Assembly (NCBI GenBank): GCA_900545515.1
Contig: UQZA01000003.1
Location: forward strand, 62,001 to 126,000
Source: an uncultured Eubacteriales bacterium
Lineage (GTDB): Bacteria > Bacillota > Clostridia > Oscillospirales > Oscillospiraceae
Reading direction: 5' to 3'
Length of the DNA stretch: 64,000 bases
Shown: in pieces, positions 1 through 7,753 of the stretch
Numbering within the stretch: position 1 is the first letter of the stretch
How the letters are laid out: the number at the start of each line of letters is the position of its first letter
Notes under the pieces: model-generated
What the model was told of the DNA's origin: nothing
The model's database searches: none
What the model saw: the letters and a program-made list of their open reading frames with translations, nothing else
Position numbers and translations under genes: made by a program

Positions 1-33
1 CCATTGACCCCAGAATTAAGGAGGGTACGGTCC

Positions 34-840
34 ATGCCTAAAAAGAAGAAATGGAATCTCTCCCTGGTGGTAGGCGGCGGCATTGTGCTGTTCTTTGTAT
101 TGGTGGCCTTGCTGGCCCCTCTGCTGGCTCCCTGTGATCCCCATGCCATGGGAATCCCCTATCTACGGCCCAGTGGGGAGCACCTGCTGGGAACCAACGA
201 CGTGGGACAGGACATTTTCAGTGAACTCATCTACGGGACCCGAGTTTCAATGCTCATAGGCTTTTTCACGGCCTTCATCGTCACCATTTTGGCCACCGGG
301 CTGGCCCTTTTGGCCGGGTATTACGGCGGCTGGGTGGACCGGGTGGTGACGGCTCTCACCAATATCACCATGGCCCTGCCCAATCTGGCCCTGACGGTGC
401 TCCTGGTGGCCTACCTGAACCCGGGGAAGCTCAGCGTCATCATCGCCATCAGTCTGACAGCCTGGACCGGCACGACCCGCATTTTACGGGCACGGGTGAC
501 CCAGCTGTGCCAGCTGCCCTTTGTGAAAATTGAAAAGGCCCTGGGGGTCCGGGACGGGGTTATTATGGTCAAGCACCTGATTCCCAATCTCAAGGACATC
601 ATTCTCACCCGGGCGGCCCTGGCGGTGTCCTCGGCTATGATGTCTGAGGCGGGACTGAGCTTCCTGGGTCTGGGAGACTACGGGGAAAAGAGCTGGGGCA
701 GCATTCTTCACTATGCCTTTTATCAAAATGGCGTCATCCGGGGGTACTATTGGTGGTATTTGCCCCCCATTTTATGCACCTCTCTGGCGGTCCTGGGCTG
801 CATGCTCCTGGGCTACTATGGGCTGCGGAACAGGAGGTAG
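34..840 (+). CDS. ABC transporter permease, DppC/OppC family
   Basis: Inner permease subunit of a peptide/nickel-class ABC importer. The 268-residue product has a lysine-rich start, a membrane segment at about residues 10-30, and further segments near 75-105, 115-155, 190-215 and 240-262. The EAA coupling loop, which docks on the ATPase, is visible at about 165-185 (VRDGVIMVKHLIPN). ATG 34 was chosen over TTG 4 because AAGGAGGG lies 8 bases before it. Bases 1-7 may be the tail of the partner permease (a TGA ends at 7), but too little is present to prove this. The two ATPase genes follow 2 bases downstream. The substrate cannot be read from this subunit. Confidence 0.93.
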   Translation: MPKKKKWNLSLVVGGGIVLFFVLVALLAPLLAPCDPHAMGIPYLRPSGEHLLGTNDVGQDIFSELIYGTRVSMLIGFFTAFIVTILATGLALLAGYYGGWVDRVVTALTNITMALPNLALTVLLVAYLNPGKLSVIIAISLTAWTGTTRILRARVTQLCQLPFVKIEKALGVRDGVIMVKHLIPNLKDIILTRAALAVSSAMMSEAGLSFLGLGDYGEKSWGSILHYAFYQNGVIRGYYWWYLPPILCTSLAVLGCMLLGYYGLRNRR

Positions 841-842
841 CC

Positions 843-1799
843 ATGCTGGAGCTGGAACATATCTCGGTCCGTTTCGCCGCAGGACATGGGGTCCAGGCGG
901 TGGAGGATGTGACCCTCACGCTGGAGGACGGCGGCCGTCTGGCCATTGTGGGGGAGACCGGTAGCGGGAAAAGCGTGCTGCTACTGGCTGTTTTACAGCT
1001 GCTGCCGGGAAGCGCGCTGGTCTCCGGCAGCGCCCGGCTGGACGGAGAGGATCTGTTTGCCGCCGGGCAGAAGCGGCTTCGGGAGATCCGGGGCGGCGTC
1101 ATCTCCTATGTGCCCCAGGGGGGTGGAGCCAGCCTGAACCCCCTGTACAGCGTGGGCTTTCAGGTGGGCGAGCCCCTGATGGAACACCGGGGATATTCCA
1201 AGAAAAAGGCCTTCCTGGCCAGTATCCCTCTGCTGAAGCGGTTTCAGTTGGGCCGGGAGGAGCAGCTGGCCAAGGGCTATCCCCACACCTTCAGCGGCGG
1301 CATGCGCCAGCGGGCCATGGTGGCCATGGGCATTTCCGCCGGGGCCCGGATCATTTTTGCCGACGAGCCCACCAAGGGGCTGGACCAAAAGCGGGTGGAC
1401 CTGGTGGCGGACACCCTGAACCGGCTGGAGACCGAGGCGCTTCTGTGCGTGACCCACGACCTGCAGTTTGCGGCGGCAGTGTGCCGGAGGGTCTGCGTCA
1501 TGTACGCGGCCCAGCAGGTGGAGTATGGCAGCGCCGCTCAGGTGCTGGGCCAACCCCTCCACCCCTATACCCAGGCCATGGTGCGGGCCATGCCGGAAAA
1601 CGGGATGCATGTTCAGGAGGGCTTTGCTCCGGAGACGGTGTCCGGCAGCGGTTGCCGGTTCCGGGCCCGCTGTCCCTATGCCCAGGCGCAGTGCGAGGCC
1701 ATGCCGCCGCTCGTTGCTGTCAATGACCGGAAAGTGAGGTGCTGGCGCTATGCTGCTGGAAACGAAACAGCTGACCAAACGCTTTCGGAATCCCGGTAA
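843..1799 (+). CDS. ABC transporter ATP-binding protein, DppD/OppD type
   Basis: First ATPase of the importer, 318 residues. It shows Walker A GETGSGKS (37-44), Q-loop VPQ (90-92), signature SGGMRQ (151-156), Walker B IFADEPT (171-177) and switch histidine VTHD (about 203-206). A C-terminal cysteine segment, with CRFRARCPYAQAQC near 275-290, matches the oligopeptide/nickel transporter C-terminal extension. ATG 843 follows AGGAGG with good spacing and begins 2 bases after the permease stop. The last 50 bases overlap the start of the next ATPase gene, which suggests translational coupling. The family covers di- and oligopeptides, nickel and metallophores. Confidence 0.95.
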   Translation: MLELEHISVRFAAGHGVQAVEDVTLTLEDGGRLAIVGETGSGKSVLLLAVLQLLPGSALVSGSARLDGEDLFAAGQKRLREIRGGVISYVPQGGGASLNPLYSVGFQVGEPLMEHRGYSKKKAFLASIPLLKRFQLGREEQLAKGYPHTFSGGMRQRAMVAMGISAGARIIFADEPTKGLDQKRVDLVADTLNRLETEALLCVTHDLQFAAAVCRRVCVMYAAQQVEYGSAAQVLGQPLHPYTQAMVRAMPENGMHVQEGFAPETVSGSGCRFRARCPYAQAQCEAMPPLVAVNDRKVRCWRYAAGNETADQTLSESR

Positions 1800-2436
1800 A
1801 GGCCCCGGAGGCGTTCTGGCGGTATCCCAGGCCAATATCACCCTGAACCCTGGAGAGACTGTGGGCCTTTTCGGGGACAGCGGTAGCGGAAAGTCCACCC
1901 TGGGGCTGATGCTGGCGGGGCTCCTGCGGCCCACCTCCGGGGAAGTTCTCTACCGGGGGGAGCCGGTGCGGATGCCCTACCGGGGCGCCTGCCGCCGGAA
2001 CATTCAGGTGCTCTTTCAGCACCCGGAGGTGTCTTTTAATCCCATGCTGCCCCTCATCCGCAGCATGGAGGAGCCCTACCGGGTCCATCAGCTCCCGTAC
2101 AGCCTGGAGATTCTCCACCGGGACATCGCCCGCTTTGGCCTCCGGCCGGAGCATATGCAGCGGCTCCCGGCGGAGCTCAGCGGCGGGGAGCTGCAGCGGG
2201 CGGCCCTGGCCCGGGTGTTGGTGCTGTCCCCGGAGATTCTGGTGCTGGACGAGCCCACCAGTATGCTGGATGTCATCACCCAGGCCCAGATGGTCCGGCT
2301 GCTCCGGGAATATCAAGCTGCCCATGACACTGCCTACATATTTATCACGCACAATCGGACCCTGTGCGACAGCCTTTGCAGCCGCGTCTATCACGTGGAG
2401 CAGGGCATCGTGGAGGAGGAAGGAGTCAAATTATGA
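1750..2436 (+). CDS. ABC transporter ATP-binding protein, DppF/NikE type
   Basis: Second ATPase, 228 residues, with Walker A GDSGSGKS (42-49), signature LSGGELQ (143-149), Walker B LVLDEPT (164-170) and THN at the switch histidine. It ends soon after the H-loop and lacks the oligopeptide C-terminal extension. That makes it shorter than typical OppF (about 310 residues) and closer to NikE- or CntF-like subunits. Its start overlaps the upstream ATPase by 50 bases and its TGA overlaps the next ATG (ATGA), so the whole set is tightly coupled. A metal or metallophore substrate is possible but is only an inference. Confidence 0.93.
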   Translation: MLLETKQLTKRFRNPGKGPGGVLAVSQANITLNPGETVGLFGDSGSGKSTLGLMLAGLLRPTSGEVLYRGEPVRMPYRGACRRNIQVLFQHPEVSFNPMLPLIRSMEEPYRVHQLPYSLEILHRDIARFGLRPEHMQRLPAELSGGELQRAALARVLVLSPEILVLDEPTSMLDVITQAQMVRLLREYQAAHDTAYIFITHNRTLCDSLCSRVYHVEQGIVEEEGVKL

Positions 2437-2765
2437 CGAAGCTCGCCATGCTGTGCTGCCTCAAATCCAACCGCCGGTGCACCGGCGCCGCCTGTCTCAG
2501 CACACTGAACGACCGCACCCGCTCTTTTGCCCCCTATGAGGGCCAGGAGGTGACCCTCACCGCCTTTGCCCGCTGTAACGGCTGCGAGGCCGGAATCGAC
2601 GAGGGCTTCCAGGAGAAGCTGGACCGGCTGGTGGAGGAAGGCACTCAGGTGGTCCACCTGGGCAAATGCACCGACCGGAAAGACACCGGCCCCTGCCCCG
2701 TGATTGCCCAGGCCGCCGATTATTTGGCGGCCAAGGGAATCCGGATCGTACACGGGACTCACTGA
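2433..2765 (+). CDS. CGGC-domain putative metal-binding protein
   Basis: A 110-residue cytosolic protein with eight cysteines (8, 9, 16, 21, 48, 51, 79, 88). The central RCNGC motif (47-51) occupies the position of the conserved CGGC sequence that names the family. The family is thought to bind metal through these cysteines; its reaction is unknown. The start codon overlaps the stop of the upstream ATPase, and a strong terminator follows, so this is the last gene of the importer operon. The arrangement suggests that it receives, senses or chaperones the imported ligand or metal. The first motif residue varies (CNGC rather than CGGC). Confidence 0.8.
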   Translation: MTKLAMLCCLKSNRRCTGAACLSTLNDRTRSFAPYEGQEVTLTAFARCNGCEAGIDEGFQEKLDRLVEEGTQVVHLGKCTDRKDTGPCPVIAQAADYLAAKGIRIVHGTH

Positions 2766-2788
2766 CCGGAAATATGCGACATACAAAA

Positions 2789-2836
2789 TGCCGCCGAGCG
2801 AATCTCCGTGAATCAGATTCGCCCGGCGGTGTTTCC
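2789..2836. terminator. Bidirectional rho-independent terminator
   Basis: A 15-bp stem (2791-2805 with 2815-2829, one mismatch) is flanked by AAAATG on the left and TGTTTCC on the right. It sits between the importer operon and the convergent GNAT gene and can serve both strands. Confidence 0.8.
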
Positions 2837-2877
2837 TATTTCTCGGGGAGAGGGGAGAAAAAGATGATTGGTTTGGC

Positions 2878-3390
2878 CTACAGTTTTTTGTGGTAGACTT
2901 CCAGCTCGTAAGGCTCTCCGCTTTGTAAATTGATCCTTTGCTCGGAGTGGTGGTACGAGAAGCCACAGGAGAGAGCCAAGGCGCGGGAGGCTTGGTTGAC
3001 GGCTTGGGTGGAGTAGTAGAATTCCTCGCCGCCCATTGTGCTGGCGCAATATTCCAGGAGAAGTCGCAGGATTTGCTTTCCATACCCTTTCCCCACGTAT
3101 TCCGGGCCAAGGGCGATGCCGGCATCCTGATAGATATGGGGGGCGATTTCCTCCACCCCGGCGAACCCGATTGCCTGGCCGCTGGACTTTTCGTAGACCA
3201 GGTATGTGTCATGGTTCTTTTGCCAGGCGATGGTTCGCTCCATTCTCGCTTGGGCATCTGCTGCGCTAGTGGTAATCCGCCACTGCATAAACCTGGCGAC
3301 CGCTGGCCTGGACCAGACATTGCGGTACATGGACTCCCAATCCTCGGGTTTTGCTTTTCCAAGCAGCAGGTCTTTTGTTTCCATAGACAT
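2878..3390 (-). CDS. GNAT family N-acetyltransferase
   Basis: A 170-residue acetyl-CoA-dependent acyltransferase of the RimJ/RimL-like type. The acetyl-CoA binding region is visible near residues 96-112 (GIALGPEYVGKGYGKQ), followed by the NQASRALALSCGF segment that closes the fold. ATG (complement of 3388-3390) is preferred because GAGGTGG lies 5 bases upstream; a GTG at 3399 and an ATG at 3384 are alternatives. It is downstream of the MFS exporter in the same direction and could be co-transcribed with it, though a hairpin (3422-3448) lies between them. The acyl acceptor is unknown. Confidence 0.88.
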   Translation of the reverse strand: MSMETKDLLLGKAKPEDWESMYRNVWSRPAVARFMQWRITTSAADAQARMERTIAWQKNHDTYLVYEKSSGQAIGFAGVEEIAPHIYQDAGIALGPEYVGKGYGKQILRLLLEYCASTMGGEEFYYSTQAVNQASRALALSCGFSYHHSEQRINLQSGEPYELEVYHKKL

Positions 3391-3421
3391 AGACGCCACC
3401 TCATTTTTCCAAGAGCGTTTT

Positions 3422-3448
3422 GAGCCGCAGACTACTCGCCTGCGGCTC
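3422..3448 (-). terminator. Hairpin after the MFS gene
   Basis: GAGCCGCAG (3422-3430) pairs with CTGCGGCTC (3440-3448). On the minus strand it lies after the MFS stop and is followed by AAAACG rather than a T tract, so it may be a weak terminator or a processing hairpin. Confidence 0.4.
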
Positions 3449-3479
3449 GGATGGATGATGGGGAGATGCTACCCAATCC

Positions 3480-4733
3480 TCAGTTTAGTTGATCACGCTT
3501 CCGCACCGCCTCATAGACCGGGCGGTTGGATTTGGCGGGCAGGACGATGAGGAAGAACATGCTGCCCAGGGTGGCAAGGCCCAAAATGGTGGCGGCCAGG
3601 CGGTATGGCAGGATCTGGCCCAGAAGCCCTGCCAGCAGGTAACATACTACGCCGCCCACAGAGGAGATCACGTTGAAAAAGGCGTTGATCCGGGCTCGCA
3701 TCTCCTCCGGCAGGTAGGACTGGACGGCGGACTCCCGGATGGTGGCGCTGGCGCAGCCCAGGCCACCGCAGAGAAAGCGGTTCAGAAGCATGAACGGGAA
3801 GGGCATCCACAAAAGAGCGGCGTCCATGGTGTCATAAAAGAGGTACACGAACTTGGTGAAGGCATACCGCTTCCGGACCGGCACCTCCCGGACATACTGG
3901 AGAAAGCCACTGAGGACCCGGCCCAGCATTTCCGCGCTTTTCAGGAAGCCCAGCATGGTCACAGTGAGCCAGGGCTGCGTTTGGTAATAGGCTTGGGTTA
4001 GCACATCCACGCCGGAGCTGGCTCCCTGGGTGATGCTCATGTAGGTGTAAATGTTGCGGATGCCCTTCTCCTCCTTCAGATAGGCAAAGCCCTCCCGGAT
4101 ATCTGCCCGGTATTGCCGGAGGGTGTAGGCTTCCTTTGCTGCCTTTCGGACCTCCCGGATGCAGTTTTCCACCAGGCAGGAGACTACCGTGAGGCCGGAT
4201 ACCACCAGAAACAGGGCGCCCATGGGTATGTGGCTGTACAGAAAGGTGGCTACCGGGGCCATGAGGATGGTCACCAGGGGGTAAATGGTGGAGCTGACGG
4301 AGTAACCCTTCTGCTCTGCCCCGGCGGGGATCAGGTCGGGATACCAGGCGCTGAAGGCCAGGCGATAAAATACGGAGATGGTGCCTACCGTCAGGGTAAA
4401 GCCCACGTACAGCCCGTAGGAAAAGGTGTGGCCCAGAATCCAGACGCCCATGAGGCCGTAAATGGCCGCCAGCAGCACATCCAGGCCGACAATCCATTTC
4501 TTCTTGCCGCCCTTGTCAATGAGGGGTGCGACCAAAATGGGCAGGATCATGTCTGGCAGCATGCCACACACCAGAATGAGGGCGGACAGCAGGGTGGACT
4601 TGGTCTCGTCAAAGACCAGAAGGCTGATGGGCAGATTCATGGCCTCGCCGCCAATGGCCGACAGGACTGTGGCGATGGTGATGCAGGAAAAATTCTTGGT
4701 CCAAAGACGGGGGCCGGAGCGATTTCGTTTCAC
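3480..4733 (-). CDS. MFS transporter, drug-efflux-like
   Basis: A 417-residue, 10-12-helix major facilitator superfamily membrane protein. It begins with the basic FxxW-type segment common in macrolide-efflux-like MFS proteins (LWTKNFSCITIATVLSAIGG) and has the intracellular loop DKGGKKKW between helices 2 and 3. GTG (complement of 4731-4733) is chosen because AAAGGAGG lies 9 bases upstream; longer readings extend through this ribosome binding site. A TPR-type XRE regulator is encoded upstream in the same direction, which suggests controlled export of a toxic or signalling compound. The substrate is unknown. Confidence 0.9.
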   Translation of the reverse strand: MKRNRSGPRLWTKNFSCITIATVLSAIGGEAMNLPISLLVFDETKSTLLSALILVCGMLPDMILPILVAPLIDKGGKKKWIVGLDVLLAAIYGLMGVWILGHTFSYGLYVGFTLTVGTISVFYRLAFSAWYPDLIPAGAEQKGYSVSSTIYPLVTILMAPVATFLYSHIPMGALFLVVSGLTVVSCLVENCIREVRKAAKEAYTLRQYRADIREGFAYLKEEKGIRNIYTYMSITQGASSGVDVLTQAYYQTQPWLTVTMLGFLKSAEMLGRVLSGFLQYVREVPVRKRYAFTKFVYLFYDTMDAALLWMPFPFMLLNRFLCGGLGCASATIRESAVQSYLPEEMRARINAFFNVISSVGGVVCYLLAGLLGQILPYRLAATILGLATLGSMFFLIVLPAKSNRPVYEAVRKRDQLN

Positions 4734-4765
4734 AAGAAGGGACCTCCTTTGCGTTCTTTGGAAAT

Positions 4766-4794
4766 ATTGTACCATGGAACAGAAGCGCCGGAAA
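4766..4794 (-). promoter_or_regulatory. Probable promoter of the MFS gene
   Basis: On the minus strand an extended -10 TGGTACAAT (4774-4766) lies 17 bases from a weak -35 TTTCCG (4794-4789), about 30 bases before the GTG start. Confidence 0.45.
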
Positions 4795-4832
4795 GCCGAT
4801 CTTTATGAGAAATCGGGGCTGGGAAATCAAGG

Positions 4833-6041
4833 TTAAATGCCGGATTTTATAACCATAGAAGAAATCTCCCCTTCAAATTCCAGCGCACGCTTGTATTTGC
4901 GCTGCCGGGTGCAGGCCTCCAGCATGCGGTCCCGGTAGAAGTACAGGTGTCCAAAATGGCAGTCCTGCTTCAGGGCCTGGATGAGGCGCTCCAGCAGCTC
5001 CAGATAGGCCGGGCTTTCCAAATGCCCCTCCTGGCACTCCATGTACGCCTCCTGACACTTGAGCCGGTCGGCTTCTGTGACGTCCTGAGCGCTTTGAAGC
5101 AGCTGTGCCATTTGCTCCAGGGCAGCCTGGGCCTCCTCCCGGCGGCCGCTGCGGATGAGGGCAATGGCCCGCTTATGGGCGAGCGCCAGATAGGGCCCCT
5201 GAATCTTCTCTGCCCGGTCCAGATATTCCAGGGAGAGCTGGTACTTTTCCAGGCTGATGTACATGGCGCCGATGTTGTAATATACGTTTCCCAGGATTTC
5301 CTGCCAGCCGGTGTTTTGGAGCAGACGGATGCACCGCTCGTAATAGGTCAAGGTCATGGATTCCTGGTTGAGACAGGCGTAAGCGGTGGCGTTCATGAAG
5401 CAGTAGTCTGCCAGACTGTAGACGTTGCCTTCCTCTACGGCGGCCGCCACCAGGCGGCTTTCCATCCGGTGAATGGAAGCGTAGTCCCCCCGGAGCAGGT
5501 ACAGGGAGGTGAGCTCCATCATGGCAGCAGAGGAGCCCAGGACCCGGCAGGCTTCCTGGCCCATGTCCAGAGCTTCCGGCGCCATAGGGTCCGCCCGGCA
5601 GCGCAGGAGCTTGTACAGGGCTCGCTGACGGTCCGTCATGGCGGCGGTCAACTGCTCCAGCAGGGACAGCACCGGTTCTCCCTGGCATCCCTGGACCAGC
5701 AGCCAGTTCAGGGCCAGAGGGCTGTGGCTCAGTACACCGGTCTGGGCCTCCAACGTTTGATAGACCTCCTGCACCTCCAGACCGTATTCCAGGCGGGTAA
5801 AATAGTCCTGGATGGCCTCCTCCAGGGGGCGCAGCCGAGCCTCGTCCTGGGTGTAATCCACCCCCAGCCGCCGAAACAGGGCGGACAGAAGGTCGGGATT
5901 GGGATGTACGGCGCCCTGCTCGATTTTGCACAGGTAGGACGGCACGCACAGGCCGTAACAGACCGCCTTTTGCTCAGCCCCCTGACGGAGCCGCTCCATG
6001 CGCAGAATTGTCCCTGCCAGCAAGTCCGGATTTCTTCTCAT
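4833..6041 (-). CDS. XRE-type HTH regulator with TPR-like C-terminal domain
   Basis: A 402-residue protein. Residues about 9-60 form a helix-turn-helix of the Cro/CI type (LCVPSYLCKIEQGAVHPNPD). The remaining 340 residues are helical and TPR-like, with repeats such as NIGAMYISLEKYQLSLEYLDRA and AIALIRSGRREEAQAALEQ. This layout is that of Rgg/PlcR-like or Clostridial TPR regulators, whose TPR domain binds peptides or protein partners. ATG (complement of 6039-6041) has GGAGG 7 bases upstream. It is followed by the MFS exporter gene and is divergent from the TSUP pair, so either may be its target. The ligand is not known. Confidence 0.87.
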   Translation of the reverse strand: MRRNPDLLAGTILRMERLRQGAEQKAVCYGLCVPSYLCKIEQGAVHPNPDLLSALFRRLGVDYTQDEARLRPLEEAIQDYFTRLEYGLEVQEVYQTLEAQTGVLSHSPLALNWLLVQGCQGEPVLSLLEQLTAAMTDRQRALYKLLRCRADPMAPEALDMGQEACRVLGSSAAMMELTSLYLLRGDYASIHRMESRLVAAAVEEGNVYSLADYCFMNATAYACLNQESMTLTYYERCIRLLQNTGWQEILGNVYYNIGAMYISLEKYQLSLEYLDRAEKIQGPYLALAHKRAIALIRSGRREEAQAALEQMAQLLQSAQDVTEADRLKCQEAYMECQEGHLESPAYLELLERLIQALKQDCHFGHLYFYRDRMLEACTRQRKYKRALEFEGEISSMVIKSGI

Positions 6042-6070
6042 TTCAATCGCCTCCGTGGCGTTTTTCAAAC

Positions 6071-6099
6071 AGTATATCACAGAGTTCCACCCCTGTCAT
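6071..6099 (-). promoter_or_regulatory. Promoter of the XRE/TPR regulator gene
   Basis: ATGACA (6099-6094) and TATACT (6076-6071) on the minus strand with a 17-base spacer, 30 bases before the start codon. Confidence 0.6.
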
Positions 6100-6164
6100 G
6101 GGGGCAGATCCTGGCTGTGTGGAATAAAATTTGCCTCCCCGGGAAAGCTTTTCCATGGGAGGCG

Positions 6165-6536
6165 ATGCGTTTGGCGAAGAAAAAGTGGCCCTGGCTGGGA
6201 GCTGGTGCAGCGGGAGCCGGGGCGGGTGCGGCCAACGGCCTGTTCGGGGCAGGAGGCGGCATGGTGCTGGTGCCTGCCCTGCACAAGTTCACCGATGTGG
6301 AGGAGGAAAATCTGTTTCCCACTTCGGTTGCCGTGGTATTTCCCCTGTGCCTGGTGTCCCTGACGGTTTATGGCCTGCATGGGGACCTGCCCTGGCAAAC
6401 GGCGTGGCCCTATTTGGTGGGAAGCGGCTTGGGCGGGGTGGCCGCCGGGATGTTTGGCCGCCGGGTTCCCACGGGCCTGTTACACCGGATTTTGGGAATA
6501 CTCATTTTGTGGGGAGGGATTCGGTCATTTCTCTAG
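6165..6536 (+). CDS. TSUP (TauE/SafE) permease, half-size subunit A
   Basis: A 123-residue membrane protein equal to half of a TauE/SafE permease. It contains the glycine-rich first motif of the family (GAANGLFGAGGGMVLVPAL, residues about 21-39) and three to four hydrophobic segments. Full-length TSUP proteins are about 250 residues and consist of two such halves. GGGAGG lies 4 bases before ATG 6165. The second half is encoded immediately downstream in another reading frame with a 28-base overlap. The likely working unit is a heterodimer exporting a sulfur-containing or organic anion; the substrate is unknown. Confidence 0.85.
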   Translation: MRLAKKKWPWLGAGAAGAGAGAANGLFGAGGGMVLVPALHKFTDVEEENLFPTSVAVVFPLCLVSLTVYGLHGDLPWQTAWPYLVGSGLGGVAAGMFGRRVPTGLLHRILGILILWGGIRSFL

Positions 6537-6910
6537 AGTCTGTACCCGTTTGCATTTTGGTGGGGATCGTCCTGGGTTTCCTGTCCGGCCTGGGGGTGGG
6601 GGGCGGTTCCCTGCTGATTTTGTGGCTCACCGCTGTGCTGTCCATGGAGCAGCGGACGGCTCAGGGGGTGAACCTCCTGTTCTTTCTCCCGGCGGCCATC
6701 GCTGCCTGCCTGTTTCACAGCCGCCAGGGGCGGCTGCAGTGGCGGGTGGCGCTGCCAGCCATGATTGCCGGGTCCTGTATGGCAGGGCTGTGCGCTTGGG
6801 CGGCCACAGTTCTGGACACAGAGCTTTTGCGAAAGCTCTTCGGCTGCCTGCTCCTGGCGACAGGGCTTTGGGAGCTTTTCGGGTCTCACCGGCAGCGGAA
6901 GGACAGGTAG
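6509..6910 (+). CDS. TSUP (TauE/SafE) permease, half-size subunit B
   Basis: A 133-residue membrane protein carrying the same TSUP glycine motif as subunit A (GFLSGLGVGGGSLLILWL, residues about 21-38). The N-terminus is uncertain. GTG 6509 is the best in-frame conventional start, but an ATT at 6527 sits at ideal distance from GGGAGGG (6512-6518). Its start lies inside subunit A, so the two are translationally coupled. The 3' end overlaps the convergent ruvX gene by 25 bases. The two halves most likely pair to make one transporter. Confidence 0.78.
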   Translation: MGRDSVISLESVPVCILVGIVLGFLSGLGVGGGSLLILWLTAVLSMEQRTAQGVNLLFFLPAAIAACLFHSRQGRLQWRVALPAMIAGSCMAGLCAWAATVLDTELLRKLFGCLLLATGLWELFGSHRQRKDR

Positions 6911-7302
6911 CCCTCCAGAATCAGGGAGGCGGCCACAGCGTCCACGGTGTTTTTCCGCTTCTTGCCGTGGTAGTTGTGGTCAGAAAGAATTTGATGGGCT
7001 TCGATGGTGGTCCGGCGCTCATCCCACAGGTGAACCGTCAGGCCGGAGGCCGCCTCCAGCTGCCGGGCAAAGTCCCGGTACAGCTCCGCCCGAGGCCCCT
7101 CGGTGCCGTCCATATTCCGGGGGAAGCCCATGACCAGCTCCTCCACCTGGTTCTCCCGGGCCAGGCGGCAAATTTCCGCCACCGTCTTCTCCGGAACCCG
7201 GCTGTGGATGACGGTGGTGGAGCCAACCAGGCTGCACAGCAGGTCCGAAATGGCGATGCCTGTCCGGGCGTCGCCATAATCAATTGCCATAATCCGTTTC
7301 AT
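6886..7302 (-). CDS. ruvX: Holliday junction resolvase-like RuvX (YqgF)
   Basis: A 138-residue RNase H-fold protein of the YqgF family, implicated in pre-16S rRNA processing and Holliday junction resolution. The first acidic motif is AIDYGDARTGIA (residues 6-17). MGFPRNMDG (58-66) and WDERRTTIEA (93-102) are the family signatures, and NTVDAVAASLIL near the C-terminus supplies the last acidic residue. Length is typical. AAGGAGA precedes ATG at 7302. It converges with the TSUP pair and diverges from the ribosomal protein operon. Confidence 0.95.
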   Translation of the reverse strand: MKRIMAIDYGDARTGIAISDLLCSLVGSTTVIHSRVPEKTVAEICRLARENQVEELVMGFPRNMDGTEGPRAELYRDFARQLEAASGLTVHLWDERRTTIEAHQILSDHNYHGKKRKNTVDAVAASLILEGYLSFRCR

Positions 7303-7376
7303 GCAGTGTTTCTCCTTGTGCGCAGGGGCTTCCCCCGGTGTTCATCTGTCTTGAGAGGCTTCTGGAAAACACCCCT

Positions 7377-7405
7377 ATTATAGGGGAAAAATCCTCAAAA
7401 AGAAA
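7377..7405 (-). promoter_or_regulatory. Probable ruvX promoter within a palindrome
   Basis: TATAAT on the minus strand (7382-7377) is embedded in the 15-base palindrome CCCCTATTATAGGGG (7372-7386). A weak -35 TTTCTT lies 17 bases away. The palindrome over the -10 box could be an operator. Confidence 0.45.
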
Positions 7406-7415
7406 GAAAAACTTG

Positions 7416-7444
7416 TTGACCTCCCGGTTTCTTTGTGCTAAAAT
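7416..7444 (+). promoter_or_regulatory. Promoter of rpmG-secE-nusG-rplK-rplA
   Basis: TTGACC (7416-7421), a 17-base spacer ending in TGC (extended -10), and TAAAAT (7439-7444). It is about 130 bases before rpmG. Confidence 0.8.
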
Positions 7445-7575
7445 GGTTCTACCTGCGAAAAGGGCTTTTTTTGTGCGCCCTTTTCAGCCCCGGGCGGCGG
7501 GACCGTGATTTCGCCGCGTCTAAATTTTACTGGCCGGGGCCACACAGGGAGGCAATTTTTTAAGGAGGTGCCGTT
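7445..7575 (+). promoter_or_regulatory. Structured 5' leader of the rpmG operon
   Basis: The leader holds a hairpin GAAAAGGGC...GCCCTTTTC (about 7456-7484). This is followed by a long-range stem GCCCCGG (7486-7492) with CCGGGGC that encloses CGGCG/CGCCG. No family is recognised. It ends in TAAGGAGG just before the rpmG start and may regulate or protect the transcript. Confidence 0.4.
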
Positions 7576-7725
7576 ATGCGCGTGAAAGTCACCATGAGAT
7601 GTTCTGAGTGCAAGCAGAGAAACTACAACACTATGAAGAACAAGAAGAATGACCCTGACCGTCTCGAGATGAAGAAGTATTGCAGATTCTGCAAGAAGCA
7701 TACCATCCACAACGAGACCAAGTAA
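7576..7725 (+). CDS. rpmG: Large ribosomal subunit protein bL33
   Basis: A 49-residue protein in full agreement with bL33: MRVKVTMRCSECKQRNY at the start and two CxxC pairs (Cys9/Cys12 and Cys36/Cys39) for zinc binding, the C+ form. TAAGGAGG lies 7 bases before ATG 7576. It is first in the secE-nusG-rplK-rplA operon, the usual Firmicutes position. Confidence 0.97.
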   Translation: MRVKVTMRCSECKQRNYNTMKNKKNDPDRLEMKKYCRFCKKHTIHNETK

Positions 7726-7753
7726 GCAGCTGCGAACGGAAAGGGTGAAAACA

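Noticed and set aside
993..1934. Long minus-strand open frames opposite the ABC ATPase genes
   Set aside because: The plus-strand frames contain complete Walker A, signature and Walker B motifs; the minus frames have low-complexity composition typical of GC-rich antisense.
4947..6536. A 529-codon open frame covering the complement of the XRE/TPR gene
   Set aside because: Only its last 123 codons match TSUP; the rest is antisense to a well-supported gene, so the start was moved to 6165.
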